Notes: generated by a model from the letters alone, not told the origin. A DNA stretch of 64,000 nt from Microcebus murinus (GCF_040939455.1 NC_134106.1:40570001-40634000); one strand, 5' to 3'; counted from the stretch's first letter, positions 11,735 to 24,199 are shown. Program-made: numbers and translations.

Positions 11735-12215
11735 AATGATGGGGTTCAATACACATTGCCCTAAAATATGACACCTTGGCATTTAAGAAAACAGGGGACA
11801 GAGTTGCTACTCTCCCCTACCCCTTGTTCTTCTCCCCTGAGGCAGGTCATAAGATCCTCATCCAAGAAGGGCCCTCCCTAAACCTCAAGGAAAGGAACCT
11901 CCTTATCCCTGAAGACACAGGCCTTGTGATAACCCCCCCAACGTCAGTTTATTATCATTAGATCAGAGTTCTTTTGTCCAATTCTATTCTCCATGACTAT
12001 TCACCTCTTCATCAAACCTAAGCATAACGATACATTTAATACAAGTTTACCTATTTCTTCAGGTCTTCATTTCTGAGGTCTTCTGTGTCACATAAAACTT
12101 ATATTAAGTAAATGTGCATGCTTTTCCTTTGTTAATCTATCTGGTTATAGGTGCCTCTGCCATGAACTTAGTGATGGGTGAGGAAAAGAAATCTTTCTTC
12201 TTCTATAGAAGCTTA
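11735..12215 (+). mobile_element. Probable ERVL-type LTR
   Basis: The segment contains 'acaggggacagagttgctactctcccct', 'cccctgaggcaggtcataagatcctc', 'gggccctccctaaacctcaagg', 'taagtaaatgtgcatgcttttcctttgttaatctatctgg' and 'cctctgccatgaacttagtgatgggtgagg'. The final pair matches the 3' part of an LTR as I remember ERVL-class LTRs. No internal retroviral sequence is present. The boundaries are approximate. Confidence 0.45.
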
Positions 12216-14395
12216 AGCTGAAAAGCCAGATGGGGGTCAGTCTACATAGCCAGGGTAGAGATGAAAGGATGGTGGTGTGGATGAGGATGCATGAATGGAA
12301 AAGGAATTAGAAATACTGTTGCTTTAAGAATGCTAGTAAAAGATAAAGAGCATTTGGGATGAAGAAATGAACAAGGATCCTGAAAAGTAATGAATTAACT
12401 AAAGGAATGATAATTAGAGGAAAATCTAGTTGTAGAAATTTTCCAGAAAACATAGGGATCTAATAGTGAAGATTGGTCAGGTTTGAGTAGATGAGAGCTC
12501 ACCAAATGATCTAAATAGGAAAAGCTAGCATTAAAAAAACCACACATGCTTCTTATTCCCTGTAAAGATTATTTACCTCTTTCAAGAGCAAAAGTTCCCA
12601 GCTGCAGGTGAAGTCAAATTATTGTGGGCTTCTTGGTCTCCCTTTAGCAAATTGTGTTCTTTCCTGCTTTAGCAGACTTTTTCATTAAGATACAACCTCT
12701 ATGACACTAAATCATGGAGCCAGAATTGACTGATGTGATCCGAGGAATTAACCAAAACTGACATACATAAATTCAAAGATGTAAAGGTAAAATTAAATAA
12801 CTTTTAGCCATCTTATTATAACTCATTTTCTTATAGTATCTTTAGAGGTCCCCTAATTCCATTTCTCTATGTCTGATATAAATTTTTTTTTTTCTTGCAT
12901 TACCCTGTCTCTCTTTTTTAAACATTTTGTCAAAGATCCAGATGTCTCCCTCTGATTGTGCTGTTGGACAACAGATTTTTATTCCTCTGTTTCAACATCT
13001 TGGATTTTCAACACTCAAAGTAGCTTTTTTATGCTGGTAGTTACATTATCATATAATGCAAATTATGCTTTCTTTTGCTAAGTAAGAGAAAAAATGGGGT
13101 GAAATCAACCATGATTTTTTTTTTAATACTAGCTTTTCCTATTTAGAAGATTGTTACTGATGATAAGGCAGAAAACATATTGCTATATTAACAAGGTCAC
13201 TCAGTCACAAAATTCTATTAACGTGGAAAATGACAGAAATAAGCTGTGTGGTGACAAATAAGGAAAATTCTCACCTTGTATTCTTAGGATTCCTTGTTGA
13301 AACTCACACGGATGGCAGGAAAGCTAGGAACAAATTTAAGTGATGTGTATGACCATAAAAAACATAATTCATTTAGCATCGGTATTGATTCTTTTGTAAT
13401 TTTATTATTATTTTTGCTTTTTGAAAAAATAATGGTAACAAACTAAATCAGGGACTATAGTTTCAAATTTATGTTCATATAAAAGACTTATCTACAGAAG
13501 TATAAAGAAACCTGCTGAGTAGAAAATTTCAAAATAAACATGCATTTATTATATCACTGACATGTTTACATTTTTTTAGAATTAAAGGCACCAAATAGTC
13601 ATTTGCATTTTGAATGATAATAAATGCATTTCAGATTTAGTTGTCAATTTAATGAAGCCTCAAATATTGATTTTAGCAAAACAGTAAAGTGGGAAATAAA
13701 AATAAAAAGGATCATTATAACAGTATCCCAGAGGGAATAACTATGGTCACTTCAGTCAATGACAAACTGACTTTAGTGGTATTGTCTAGGCAAATAAAAA
13801 TAAAAATTGCCTTAACTTAGTTTAAGCAGGAAAAGAAATCTTGCAGGTTTATGGCTTCATAAATTGTTCTGAATGCTTAACATTCCATGAAGAAGCAGCA
13901 AACAATGAAGATACTTCATTCAAGAACACAAAACCAGTATATATACTCAGGCAAAAGCCTTGTCATTCAGATTTAGCATCTTGTTATCCACATTTGCATT
14001 GCTAAAAGGGCTCCTTTGACTATTCTCAAAGTGTTTCCACTTAGATATTAAGGACCATTTTACTTCTGGATTTTAAACACCTAAGAGTCTCATCTGACTT
14101 CTTAGCTAACTGAAACTTTGGTATATAAGATTATTCAGTTTAATGCTTTATAATCATTTGTTGAATACAGATAAGCTGGAACTGCCCTCATAGGGTTAAC
14201 AAGAATTACAAGCCAGGCTTTAGACAGAATTATAGTTAGGCATTATCTAGGGTGCACGGCACACTTAGACCCAATTCCTTGGAATTGCTAACTGAAAAGT
14301 AGCATGCCAATCACCTGCCACCTGCTCCCCAAGTTGTTCCTACAGATAGAATCTCTGAGGCTGGGAATCATAAGACATTTTTACTTAAGAATTGT
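12216..14395. other. Unassigned non-coding DNA
   Basis: No confident repeat, exon or RNA gene is seen over about 2.2 kb. The part 13860-14160 has fairly even base composition and no simple repeats. It could be conserved non-coding sequence, but cross-species conservation cannot be judged from one sequence. Confidence 0.4.
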
Positions 14396-14765
14396 TTAAA
14401 ATCTTTTTCAGATCCTGAATTCTAGCAGAATGGCTGATGCCAACCTGTCTAAAGAAACCTACCAAGGAACTGGCTCAGCACAAGAAGGCAGGGTTTTTTG
14501 TTTGTTTGTTTGTTTATCTCTCTGTCCTATGACTTCACCCCTCACTTTTCAACCAATCAACAATCCCCATACTTCAGTCCCCAACTAGACCCCATAAAAC
14601 TCCTATCCCCAAACCTCTCAAGGAGGTGGATTCAAGTTTCCTCTCATCTTCTTTTTTGGCTGCCCTACCATTATTAAACTCTTTCTCTGCTGCAACTTTG
14701 GTGTCTGGGTATATTAACTCCCTGCATGTCAAATAACAAACCCTCAAGATCAAGAATTTCAATTT
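14396..14765 (+). mobile_element. Probable solo LTR with TATA-like box and polyA signal
   Basis: Features in LTR order are 'ctagcagaatggctgatgccaacctgtctaaagaaacc', a (GTTT)n stretch at 14494-14515, 'caaccaatcaacaatccccata', a TATA-like 'ccccataaaactcctat' near 14591, 'ttattaaactctttctctgctgcaactttggtgtctggg', and a short tail. This U3-R-U5 order fits an ERV1-class LTR. The family is not resolved and no internal genes adjoin it. Confidence 0.5.
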
Positions 14766-14990
14766 ATACACATGTGTTTTCTTATGTACAAAGCAACATA
14801 CAATAAATCGACTACAGTCTTCTCACAGAAAATGCCAATCGTGCATCAATTTTTGCTTTGTTTATTGAGATGCCTCAAATTAAATTTTATGCCTTGTATT
14901 TGTGAAATATAGTCCCCTTGTCTCTAAAATACCATTCAAAATTTTTTACTGGATTTGACTCATTTGTATTTTTGCTGATCCTTCTATTTT

Positions 14991-15343
14991 TTTTCTGTTT
15001 TATTTATTTATTCATTTTGAGAGATTTAGGGTATACAAGCATTTTTTGTTATATTGGTGAATTGTATAGTGGTGAAGTTAGGGCTTTTACTGTACCCTCA
15101 CTTGAATAATGTACATTGCACCTGATAGCTAATTTTTGATTTCTCAGCTATCTCCTACCCTCCCCCTTATTAGTTTCTAGTGTCTATTATACCATTTTGT
15201 ATGACCATATATATCCATCATTTAGAACATGTGGTATTTGTTTTCCCATTCCTGAGGTACTTCACGTAGGATTCTGATCTCCAGTTCCATCCAAGTTGCT
15301 TCAAAAATATTATTTTATTCCTTTTTCTGGCTTAGTATTCCAT

Positions 15344-15399
<56 letters not shown>

Positions 15400-15673
15400 T
15401 GTGTGTGTATACCACATTTTGTTTATCCACTTATCAGTTGATGGGGACTTAGGTTGATTCCATATGTTCATAATTATGAATTTGCTGCAATAAACATTTG
15501 GGTGCAGGTGACTTTTTGACATAATGACTTCTTTCCCTTTGGGTAGGTACTTAGTAGTGGATTGCTGGATTGAAAGGTAAGTCTTCTTTTAGCTCTTTCA
15601 GGAATCTCCATACTATTTTCCATAGAGGTTGTATTAATTTACATTCCCATAAACAGTATATAAGTATTTTCTT
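14991..15673 (-). mobile_element. L1 3' fragment, antisense, with target duplication
   Basis: The plus strand starts with a T-rich run and continues with an antisense L1 3' UTR and the end of ORF2: 'tataccacattttgtttatccacttatcagttgatgggga', 'gaatttgctgcaataaacatttgggtgcag', 'ctccatactattttccatagaggttgtat'. A slightly mutated direct repeat flanks it (ctgatccttctatttt at 14975-14990, ctgatcctacttttt at 15674-15688). ORF2 is disrupted by a long (TG)n inside the copy. It is a moderately young, strongly 5'-truncated insertion. Confidence 0.82.
15344..15409 (+). repeat. (TG)n microsatellite inside L1
   Basis: About 32 TG units with a single T interruption near 15397. It grew within the antisense L1 ORF2 end, at the point where the element normally reads 'ccatggtgtatatataccac'. 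Long pure dinucleotide runs of this kind are often length-polymorphic. Confidence 0.95.
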
Positions 15674-15813
15674 CTGATCCTACTTTTTAACCTACTGTTA
15701 ACATATTTTATTATTGTATCTCTTTTGCATCAAATTGTAAGTGACTAAATAAATGAAATAAAGTAGAGGGTGAATATATGCTTGTAAATGGTTCATTAAA
15801 AAACAACAAAACA

Positions 15814-16149
15814 GGCCGGGCGCTGTGGCTCACGCCTGTAATCCTAGCTCTTGGGAGGCCGAGGCGGGCGGATTGCTCAAGGTCAGGAGTTCAAAACCAG
15901 CCTGAGCAAGAGCGAGACCCCGTCTCTACTATAAATAGAAAGAAATTAATTGGCCAACTGATATATATATAAAAAATTAGCCGGGCATAGTGGCACATGC
16001 CTGTAGTCCCAGCTACTCGGGAGGCTGAGGCAGAAGGATCACTCGAGCCCAGGAGTGTGAGGTTGCTGTGAGCTAGGCTGACGCCACGGCACTCACTCTA
16101 GCCTGGACAACAAAGTGAGACTCTGTCTCAAAAAAAAAAAAAAAAAAAA
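15814..16149 (+). mobile_element. Strepsirrhine-type dimeric Alu with 16-bp target duplication
   Basis: The left arm begins 'ggccgggcgctgtggctcacgcc'. The linker carries the extra 'aaatagaaagaaattaattgg' block, and the right arm has 'gctaggctgacgccacgg', both typical of lemur and loris Alus as I recall them. A long poly-A tail ends at about 16149. The flanking direct repeat aaaaaacaacaaaaca occupies 15798-15813 and 16150-16165. Low divergence and a long tail indicate a relatively young insertion. Confidence 0.93.
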
Positions 16150-16165
16150 AAAAAACAACAAAACA

Positions 16166-16559
16166 ACAACAAGAAAACACCTGTTTGTTGTCTACTGTGC
16201 TAACTTGTTTTAGAATTCAGTTCCTGTTGCCAATAAATTCAATCTACCAGGAGAGAGGATGCTAGAAAAATATAAAAATTCCAGACTAAGAAACAATATT
16301 ATATGCACAAGATCAGACAATTGTTCTAAATGGATTCAGCCTAAGAAGAGAAGGATAGTCTCACTATGGCATGTAGAATGGGCCATGAAGGAGGTTGGAG
16401 TTTGGCTAGTTGAACTTGGGGGAAGACAATTTATGAGGTATATTCAGTATAAACCCCAAATAAAACAGTTAGGGAAGAACATATTTAAAGTTTAACAAAT
16501 TAGAGCCATCCTTTATCTACCTCCAAGTCTGAGGGTAGACAGACTTGGTTAATATAGAT
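16166..16559. other. Unassigned AT-rich DNA
   Basis: No repeat family or gene is recognised. The open frame at 16259-16495 (78 codons) has no known motif. Confidence 0.4.
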
Positions 16560-17100
16560 GATGTTCATTGTTTAAATAAAAATAGATTCAAAAACCCCAT
16601 GAATTAACAGATAGAAAAACTCTAAATTGATGAATAAATTTAAGAACTGGCTCTTTGAGAAGAACAATACTGTAGATAAAGTATTGCCCAGATAATCTAG
16701 AAAAAAAGGAAAGAAATTAAAAAAATAATATTAGAAGTGAGGAACTATACAAAAGATCACAGATACAAAAGAGCTTATTTCAATAAAAATAAGATATCAT
16801 CTGCTCAATCAGAAAAAAAATCAAATTATAAAGTTGCAATAATTAAAAGGGGACATATCAGCACAGGAATAAACTTACAGACTAATAAATTGGTGAAAAT
16901 ATTCGATAGGAGCCCTGGATGTACATACAAATTTACTACTTTATAACTATGGCAGTTCAGATCAGTCAGAAAGATTATTCAATAATTACTGTGAGGCAAC
17001 TGGCTAATCAGAAAAACACAGTTAGATTATTTCCTTGTACCACAGATCATGTAGAAAAATAAGTAAAACTTTAAAAAATAAATACACAAAATTGCTAAGA
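16560..17100 (+). mobile_element. Old L1 ORF2 fragment
   Basis: 'taagaactggctctttgagaagaacaatactgtagataaag' followed by 'ttgcccagataatctagaaaaaaagg' follows the L1 ORF2 order around the 'ctggttctttgaaaagat...gataaacc' region. Later, 'agcacaggaataaacttacag' matches a more C-terminal part of ORF2. Many changes and internal loss indicate an old copy. The borders are approximate. Confidence 0.5.
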
Positions 17101-17663
17101 AGAAAATAGAGACAAATAGTTATACATTCTTGGTATGGGAAGAAGTCATTCTGAGAATGACTCAGTTTCTCCAAAGAGCTAGTAAAAATTTTATTGAAAC
17201 ATACAAGGAAACAAAAAGCAGTGCAGTCTATTTAGAAAAAAAGAAAACAAAAATTGTTTTGTATAGACAGTTGAGAAAGTAAAAACCATTTATAATCCCT
17301 ACTTTTAGTTGCTGAAAAGCTTAAATTATGTGACATTGGCATGGAACACACGGACACACACATACTTTTTTCCTTTAAAAGAAATGGTTTTTGGAATGTA
17401 TGGGTGTATAATATGTGCGTGTATGCATACATGTGTGCTTGCACAAATACATACACATGTACATATCTATCCCTAAGGTTTTTAGTTACAACCAAAAATA
17501 TAAGTGAGAGCACCTCTAGGGGCAGGAGTGGCAGTGAATGCTCCTGGGGCATGATTTTGACTGTGGTTTATACAGCTTAGCCTGCCTTAATTCATAACCT
17601 TTTATTATGTCACCCTTCCTAGGAAATTTGTGGCCATCCAATATTCTTTCAAACATTCTCTTC
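17101..17663. other. Unassigned AT-rich DNA
   Basis: Nothing recognisable was found. Two open frames on opposite strands (17232-17552 and 17341-17580) overlap each other and are rich in tandem CA/TG-derived codons. I regard both as chance. Confidence 0.4.
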
Positions 17664-17693
17664 TACACACACACACACACACACACATACACA

Positions 17694-17736
<43 letters not shown>
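17664..17736 (+). repeat. Compound (CA)n(TA)n microsatellite
   Basis: About 15 CA units with minor interruptions run into about 20 TA units. Compound CA-TA tracts often arise by expansion from a shared AT/AC junction and are prone to length change. Confidence 0.95.
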
Positions 17737-17743
<7 letters not shown>

Positions 17744-18189
17744 GTATAGTCTAATCCTCCAAAAACAGGAAGATTAGCCTATAAGAAATATCTAAGCAAT
17801 AAGAAAGAATATGTAATATATCAAGTTTTGCAATGATTAAATGGTAAAGTTTGGAAAACAGACAGATTTATGTAATTGGAACTGTTGAGAGGCTTCATAG
17901 GAAAAGTATTGATTTAAAATGGACTTTGAAAGATAGATGATATTTATTACTTATTCCCTATATACCAGGGTATATAGGTATGTATATATGGATAAGTATG
18001 TTTACATTAGTAATTACAAATATATCTTCATCCAGGATAGAATCCACTTGGCTAGTAAGTTAGTTGAGTAGCAAACTGTATATAGCTAATTTCATGGTGG
18101 ATTCAATTTTTCTCAAATAATTCTTTGATTTTTGTAATAAGGTCTTGAGCTAAAATAATTCTGATTATAAACTTTTTGATCAAATATAT
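17737..18189. other. Unassigned AT-rich DNA
   Basis: No repeat family or gene is recognised. Confidence 0.4.
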
Positions 18190-19440
18190 ATAAAAAATAG
18201 TGTACAAGTTATAATTGTGCACATCTTAATGAATTTTCATAAAGTGAACACACCATACAACCACTACACATGTTAAAAAATAGAACATTTTTAGCATCCA
18301 AGAATCCCCAGCTGTGCCCTGCCCAGTCACTGCCTTCCACACAGGTACCATATCTTGACATCTATCGCCATAGGTAGTCTTGCCTGCTTTTAGAATTTTA
18401 GATAAATGGAATCATACAAAATGTATTATTTTGTTCCAATTTATTTCACTCAGGATTCTAGTCATGATATTTATACATGATACATGAAACAGTGCTTTCC
18501 CCTTTCATTGCTATGTGGTATTCCATGGTATGAATACCTCACAATTTATCCGTACTATTCAACTCAATTTTATTGTTTCCAAATTTTGGCTTTAACAATA
18601 TGGCTGCTGGGAACATTCTTTTTGGTGAATATATACATGCTTGTCTACAAACATTGAGGGTGAAATTCCTAGGTCATAGGGTATGCATGTACTAAATTTT
18701 AGTAGCTATTGCTAAATGGTTTACAAAAGTGGTCGCCTCAATTTATACTTCCTCCAACTCTGTATGAGGATTCTTGTTCTTCAAATCTTTGGTGATGCTT
18801 ACTAGTACCAGCTTATCTTTGTGTGTGTCTATTTGTTTAATAGCCATCATTCAGGTGCTTGTATAGTTGTTTCTCACTGTAGTATTAACCTGGACTACTC
18901 AGATGATTTGTAAGTTAAGGAACATTTTCATATGCTTATTTGACTTTTGCATATCTTTTATTTTTTGTTAAAATAGCTGTTCAAATCTTTTGATCATTTT
19001 ATTATTTGGTTGTCTGTTATTGATTTATGGTTATTTTTATAATCTGGATGAGTCTTAGATATATATATGTATATTGGAAATATTAAATATTTTTTACTTT
19101 TTCACTCTCTTTTCACTCTATTAAGTATCTTTTGATTAAAAAGTATTTTAGTTTGATTTAGGCTCAATTTTTCCATGGTTTTCTTTATGTTTTACGTTTT
19201 GGGGTATTTGCTGGAGGTGTGTGTATGTGTGTACATGTGGATATGTGTATATTTTCTTTTTAAAACATTATGGTTATCCAATTGACAAAACATCAATTAT
19301 GGATAAAACCATAATCTCATCAATGTACTACAGTGGAGTATTTTTCATAAATCAAGTGACCACATTTGTGTAGGTGTCTTTTTAGTCTCTCTATTATGTT
19401 CTGATGGTCAACTTGGATATCCTTGCTGGTCCAGAAAACT
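18190..19440 (-). mobile_element. Old L1 (3' UTR and ORF2 end), antisense
   Basis: The plus strand follows an antisense old L1: 'aatgaattttcataaagtgaacacacc', 'ataaatggaatcatacaaaatgt', 'ttgctatgtggtattccatggtatgaat', 'tgaaattcctaggtcatagggtatgcatg' and, further into ORF2, 'ataaatcaagtgaccacatttgtgtagg'. It is heavily mutated, with no usable reading frame. This is a L1M-type copy rather than a recent one. Confidence 0.8.
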
Positions 19441-19899
19441 ACCAGCCTCTCTAATGACAAATGATGATAATAAATTGACTTCCAGGCAAAGATCAAATCC
19501 AGGGCAATTCTAGGGAACATGATCTGAAGATAATGCCAAAGGTGTATATATAAAGTGATTTTCTCACTCCTTTAATCAATCATTAAATATCTCATAAATT
19601 TATACTATTTTCTTTATTCTCATTGCCCATAAAAGTTCAGGCATGCCAGTTCTTGTCAAGGTATTTCAGTCACTTACTACTTTTTCCTCCCCTGCCTTTC
19701 ACACTTTTACCACAATAATCAGTTCCATTTTTTAGTCCTTCCAATTACTTCATTTCTTACAAATTATGGTCCCGTTTCTGTGTATGAGAAGCAGAGCCAT
19801 TGCTTACATTACTATTTTATCTCACTGTTTCCCTTCTTGCATTCCTTGTCTAGCAGAGTTACTCAAAGCTTAAGGTTAGGTTCACAAATCTGTGCCTTT
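19441..19899. other. Unassigned AT-rich DNA
   Basis: Nothing recognisable, though its right edge may be a diverged extension of the L2 that follows. Confidence 0.35.
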
Positions 19900-20150
19900 A
19901 CCCTTGCATTTCTTCTGTGAGGAATTTTCCAGTCACCTTCTGACAAGCTTATTCATTCTTAAAGCCCCAGCTCAAATTATAAATTCTGTATGAAAGCTGC
20001 TTCTCATTCTTTCTTGACAGAAGTTAATCATTCACTTCTATTGACTGGGTGCAAACTGATATCATTAATATTTCTCCTGTATCTTCATGTGTATCTTTAT
20101 ATCCCAAATACATGACAAAGATTAGGTGCTAAATAAATATTGGTTGAATT
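19900..20150 (+). mobile_element. L2 3' end
   Basis: 'ttccagtcaccttctgacaag', 'aaagccccagctcaaatt', then a pyrimidine-rich stretch and the terminal 'taggtgctaaataaatattggttgaattga' match the 3' end of an L2 LINE. L2 copies predate placental mammals. This one is diverged but in the right order. Confidence 0.7.
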
Positions 20151-20369
20151 GAGTCAAATTGATGAATTTAGATTTTCTGCTAATATCACATTACTCCTGT
20201 CCACAAAAACAAACAAAAAAAAGCAACAAAAAACAAATGGATTATAAGCTTAGATATAGTACAAGAAGATAAAATTGAATATTAAACTTTAAAATCCAGA
20301 AAGCACAGAAATCATAAAGAAGTTTGTCTCTTTAAAAATATTTGTTATGAACGTTTTTAATGAAACTTT

Positions 20370-21960
20370 TAAAAAAGTGTATGTTCAGCCTTCATGTACA
20401 TATCACCTGGATATAATATTATCAAGATTTTACAATATTTGCTTCATCTATTTCTTTTTATATTTTTCTTTTGTTGAATAATCTTAAAGCAAATCAAAAT
20501 GGCAAGTAATTTCACTTTTAAATATATAATATTTTTTAATATAGACATTTTCTTATAAAATTCTACTGTCATTATCATACCTGACCTTTTGGTGTCATTC
20601 AAAATCTAGTGTATAATCAAATTTCCAAGATTATATCAAAGATGACTTATTAAACTTGGTTTGTTTGAACAAATATTCAAACAAGTTCCACTTATTGTAA
20701 TTGTTCTTTATATGTCTTGTGTTTCTTTTATTCGTTCTGTAGGCCATCCACTTCTGTTTTTTTGCTCACTCATGCTATTGAATTTTTACAAAAACTGGGT
20801 TAGTAATATTCCACATTCTGGATTTATTTGCTTTTCAGTGTCATTTCTCTCACTTCCATTTATCTTCTCTAAATAAAGGTAGCTGGGAATCTTGATTAGA
20901 TTTAGTTCCAAGGTTTTTATTTTCTTTGTTTTGTAGGAGTGCTTTGCTGGCAATGATATGTGTCATATTGTATCACATCTCAGGACCACCATGACTGCTT
21001 AGTTCATCTTTAGTGATAGTAGGGCTCATTGGCAGATACATGAGCTGGCAATGTAATCCTATCATTATGAATTATCTCTTAACCTTTTATTCAATGTTTT
21101 CATTAATTTGTGATCATTGCCTACATTAACTATTTTTTTTATTAGGAGTTGCAAAGCAGAGATTTCCTGTTGTTGTTGATGTTGTTTTGTTTTGTTTTGT
21201 TTTGTTTTTTGAGACAGGGTCTTGCTCTGTGGCCTGGGCTAGATAGAGTACAGTGGCATCATCACAGATCACTGCAACCTCAAACTCCTGGGCTCAAGGG
21301 ATCCTCCTGTCTCGGCCTCTCAAGTAGTTGGAACTATAGGCACACATCATCATGCCTGGCTAATTTTTCTTTTTTTTTTTTTTTTTGTAGAGATGAGGTC
21401 TCACTATGTTGCTCAGGCTGGTCTCAAACTCTTGGCCTCAAGCAATCCTCTGGCCTCGGCCTCTCAAAGTGCTAGGATTACAGGTATAAGCTGCCACATG
21501 CAGCAGAGATTTCCTATTCTATCCTTCCTTTCACAATTCTTCAGCAAAGGAGAACTTTCCCTCAGCAACCAGGGATATTTGATTATCCTGAAATATAGGA
21601 TAGGAAGGAAGGATAAGGCCTTTCCTTTTAATGACCAGTATCCAGAGTTGTTGCCTTAATTACTTTTATGACACCAATTGAGGGGTTTTTTTCTTTCTCT
21701 TTTTTATCATTTTAAAAGCAAATTTTTATATATTCAGTTTTAATCCATTGCATTCATATTTTTGGTGTTCAAATTGCTCTTTCTTTGACCAAAGGGAGCC
21801 CTTCAGTTTGTTTCTTATTTTCTTGACAGACCTCATTATCCTTGCTTTCTGGAACAAGAGATCTCAGCCTAACCCCATATACTCTAGCCCAGATCTGGAA
21901 TCAGCCATTTCTCTAAGAGTAGCACTAAGTTACTTACTGCAAATGTGTTGTCACTGATTC
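20370..21960 (-). mobile_element. Old L1 3' UTR, antisense, split by an Alu
   Basis: The two parts, about 20370-21154 and 21516-21960, belong to one antisense L1ME/L1M-type 3' UTR. Markers before the Alu are 'aatattccacattctggatttatttgcttttcagtgtcattt' and 'ctttgctggcaatgatatgtgtcatattgtatcacatctcagg'. After it come 'ttctttgaccaaagggagccc', 'ctttctggaacaagagat' and 'ctctagcccagatctggaatcagccatttctc'. The Alu between them entered later. The same 3' UTR family recurs at 61070-64000. Confidence 0.72.
21169..21501 (-). mobile_element. Dimeric Alu, antisense, with 14-bp target duplication
   Basis: The plus strand begins with (GTTTT)n then 'ttgagacagggtcttgctctg' and ends 'aaagtgctaggattacaggtataagctgcc', the reverse of a complete AluJ-like dimer. 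A T-run separates the arms near 21370-21387. The direct repeat agcagagatttcct flanks it at 21155-21168 and 21502-21515. It lacks the lemur-specific linker, so it belongs to the older Alu layer. An open frame at 21149-21475 is an antisense Alu artefact. Confidence 0.9.
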
Positions 21961-24198
21961 TAGGCTTTTTAAATGGACAAAGCTAGAAGATAAATCATTT
22001 TGAAAATAAAACAAAATAACTGAGTCTATACTGGTGTTTATGATTCATATATAATATTACAGTATTTTTTACTAAATTTCTTTGATTTTATCCTTATATC
22101 TATTTTATTTTATACTAAAACTTTTGGCTCCTAAAAACAGCACTATGATCTCTAATGTGCATTTTTCTATAATATACATAAAATAGATTAAAAATGACAA
22201 CATCAATATAACTACTAATAATTATACTGCACAATAAAATTTAGTATGTAAATGCTATTAATAATGTAAAATAGAATAACATTTATACCACAGAATTGTT
22301 TAGTACAAATCCTATGTTCTAAAGTCACTTGAAATAATTCTTATCTCTGTGTGTTTATATTGCAATCAATATATAACCAATTAAGTATGAAGGAAAGATA
22401 AAGGCATTTTTTGACATAAAGTGATTTAGGAAATATACCTTCCACATACTCTATGTTAAGGAATTTCTTGAAGATTTCTTCTCAGTAAGAAAAAATAAAA
22501 TAAACCAAGAAAGATTTAGGAACCAGGAAATAGTGCACTAACTTTAAGAGTACAAAAAAGAGACTTTTTCCAATGGCAGATACCTGGGATCCTGGAGATG
22601 AACTAGTCCAGACTGGAAAAGGATCACCAAGGCCTTAGGGAGGTAGATGAAAAAATAATATATGTCCCATGGGCAGTTTCAATAGAATGCTTGAGATAGT
22701 AGAATAATTTAAAGATATAATAAAGGCATTATGTAGAAGAGATAGAGATATGTAATTAAAAAACCTAAAAGCTCTATAAGAAAGGAAATGAAATCACAGA
22801 ACATTCATTGGCTTTGCCATGAACCATCCTAAGTTGATAATAATTTGTTGTTGCTTAATGATTTCTAACTTTTAGCATCAATATATGGATAATGCATAGA
22901 AGATTTAATTATGGTTATGGAGAAAAATATAAATATTAGCAATACTGACTATACCAAATACAGAATTTAGGAGAAAAAAGAGGAAATATAGGCAAAGGAA
23001 AAGTAGGTACATTAATATCCTCATCCTACAAAGAATAAAGTCGAGATATTCTTTATGAAATAAGCAACAAAATAAAGATTTCAGTGTATTATTTAAATAC
23101 ACAAAAGGAATTTATAATCATAAAAAGAACTGAAGCAAAAACTATTAAAATGCATTGCATTTTTTTGTAAGAGCAGGATTAAGACAGTGCAGAGCTGGGG
23201 CAGATAACTGTTACCTTATTTTTGTAAACCATCCTGAAGTAATTGATTTATATAATTGTGTCCATGGAATACATTGATTACAATGTATAATGTTAATATT
23301 TACAGTAGAAGGATTAGTTGCAGGATTACCACTTCAAGAACTGTATCTCACAATACAAAGGTGGAATAAAACTCCCAGGATGTCAATTAAAGGTTAACTT
23401 ATTAAAAGTATTGAATGGATGGATGGTCATTATGAAGGCCAGAAAATAGAAATACTATTTGTGAGTAATTGGTGTGACTAAATGAGTAAGAATAAATGAT
23501 ATAAATAAAACAAAAGCTGTATTAAAAGATAGATGAAAAATTTCCACACTTGACAGAACTCTGAATCAACAGACAAAAATGGCTTACTCATTATGAGAAA
23601 CAAATTCTATATAAAAACAATGCTTAGACATATCTACAGATCTGAATGAAGTTATGAAATTTAAAAAAAATGAGATTACAACAAACATCCTGTCAGGCTT
23701 CCTTTTTAAGTTAACTTATAAAAACAAAGACATTGGGCTGTTGTAAGACTTCCCTCTCCTGACATTAGATTAATATGTGGGCACCTATATAAAGTTGGGT
23801 TAACAAAAGGAGTGATTCAAGAATTTGAGATGGAAATAAGTTGTTCTCATATGAAGAAGTCACAAAGAAATTTTTAAATATTCAAGGATTCAGGAAGTAC
23901 TGCACCAATGAACATCACATTCTGAAGCAAGCACTTGAAGGGAACATAGTACAGGTATGGTATTGATATTAAAAGCAAAGGTTTGAAACCATATTTCCTG
24001 GCGCAAATATTGATTTATCTTAATTGCTGGTTGCATGAGGCTAGTATTGCACATCTGTCCAGAACCTTTAAGTGTCTTCCAGAAACAAATATAATTACTC
24101 TCTAAAAATAATAACATCAGATGGAACTACACCTATGTCTAGAACTTTATGTAAAGTATTAAACACATGATTAGAAGTAGCCAGAGTGAAGCATGAAG

Positions 24199-24199
<1 letters not shown>
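21961..24199. other. Unassigned AT-rich DNA
   Basis: About 2.2 kb without a confident repeat, exon or RNA gene. The purine-rich right half (23500-24190) could be a very old LINE ORF1 (L1 or HAL1 type), since it runs into a better match at 24240, but I cannot align it with confidence. Confidence 0.35.

Noticed and set aside
9540..12215. Cluster of LTRs considered as a possible provirus
   Set aside because: The LTRs belong to different types and orientations, and no gag, pol or env-like sequence lies between them. They are separate solo LTRs.
15344..15409. Regular short repeats considered as a CRISPR-like or satellite array
   Set aside because: It is a simple TG run without spacers, within a mammalian L1. 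Other tandem runs in the window are likewise microsatellites.
17232..17580. Overlapping open frames on opposite strands (106 and 79 codons)
   Set aside because: They derive from short CA/TG and TA-rich tracts and show no conserved features.
21149..21475. 108-codon open frame resembling common Alu-derived predicted proteins
   Set aside because: It is a translation of an antisense Alu, a well-known source of false proteins.
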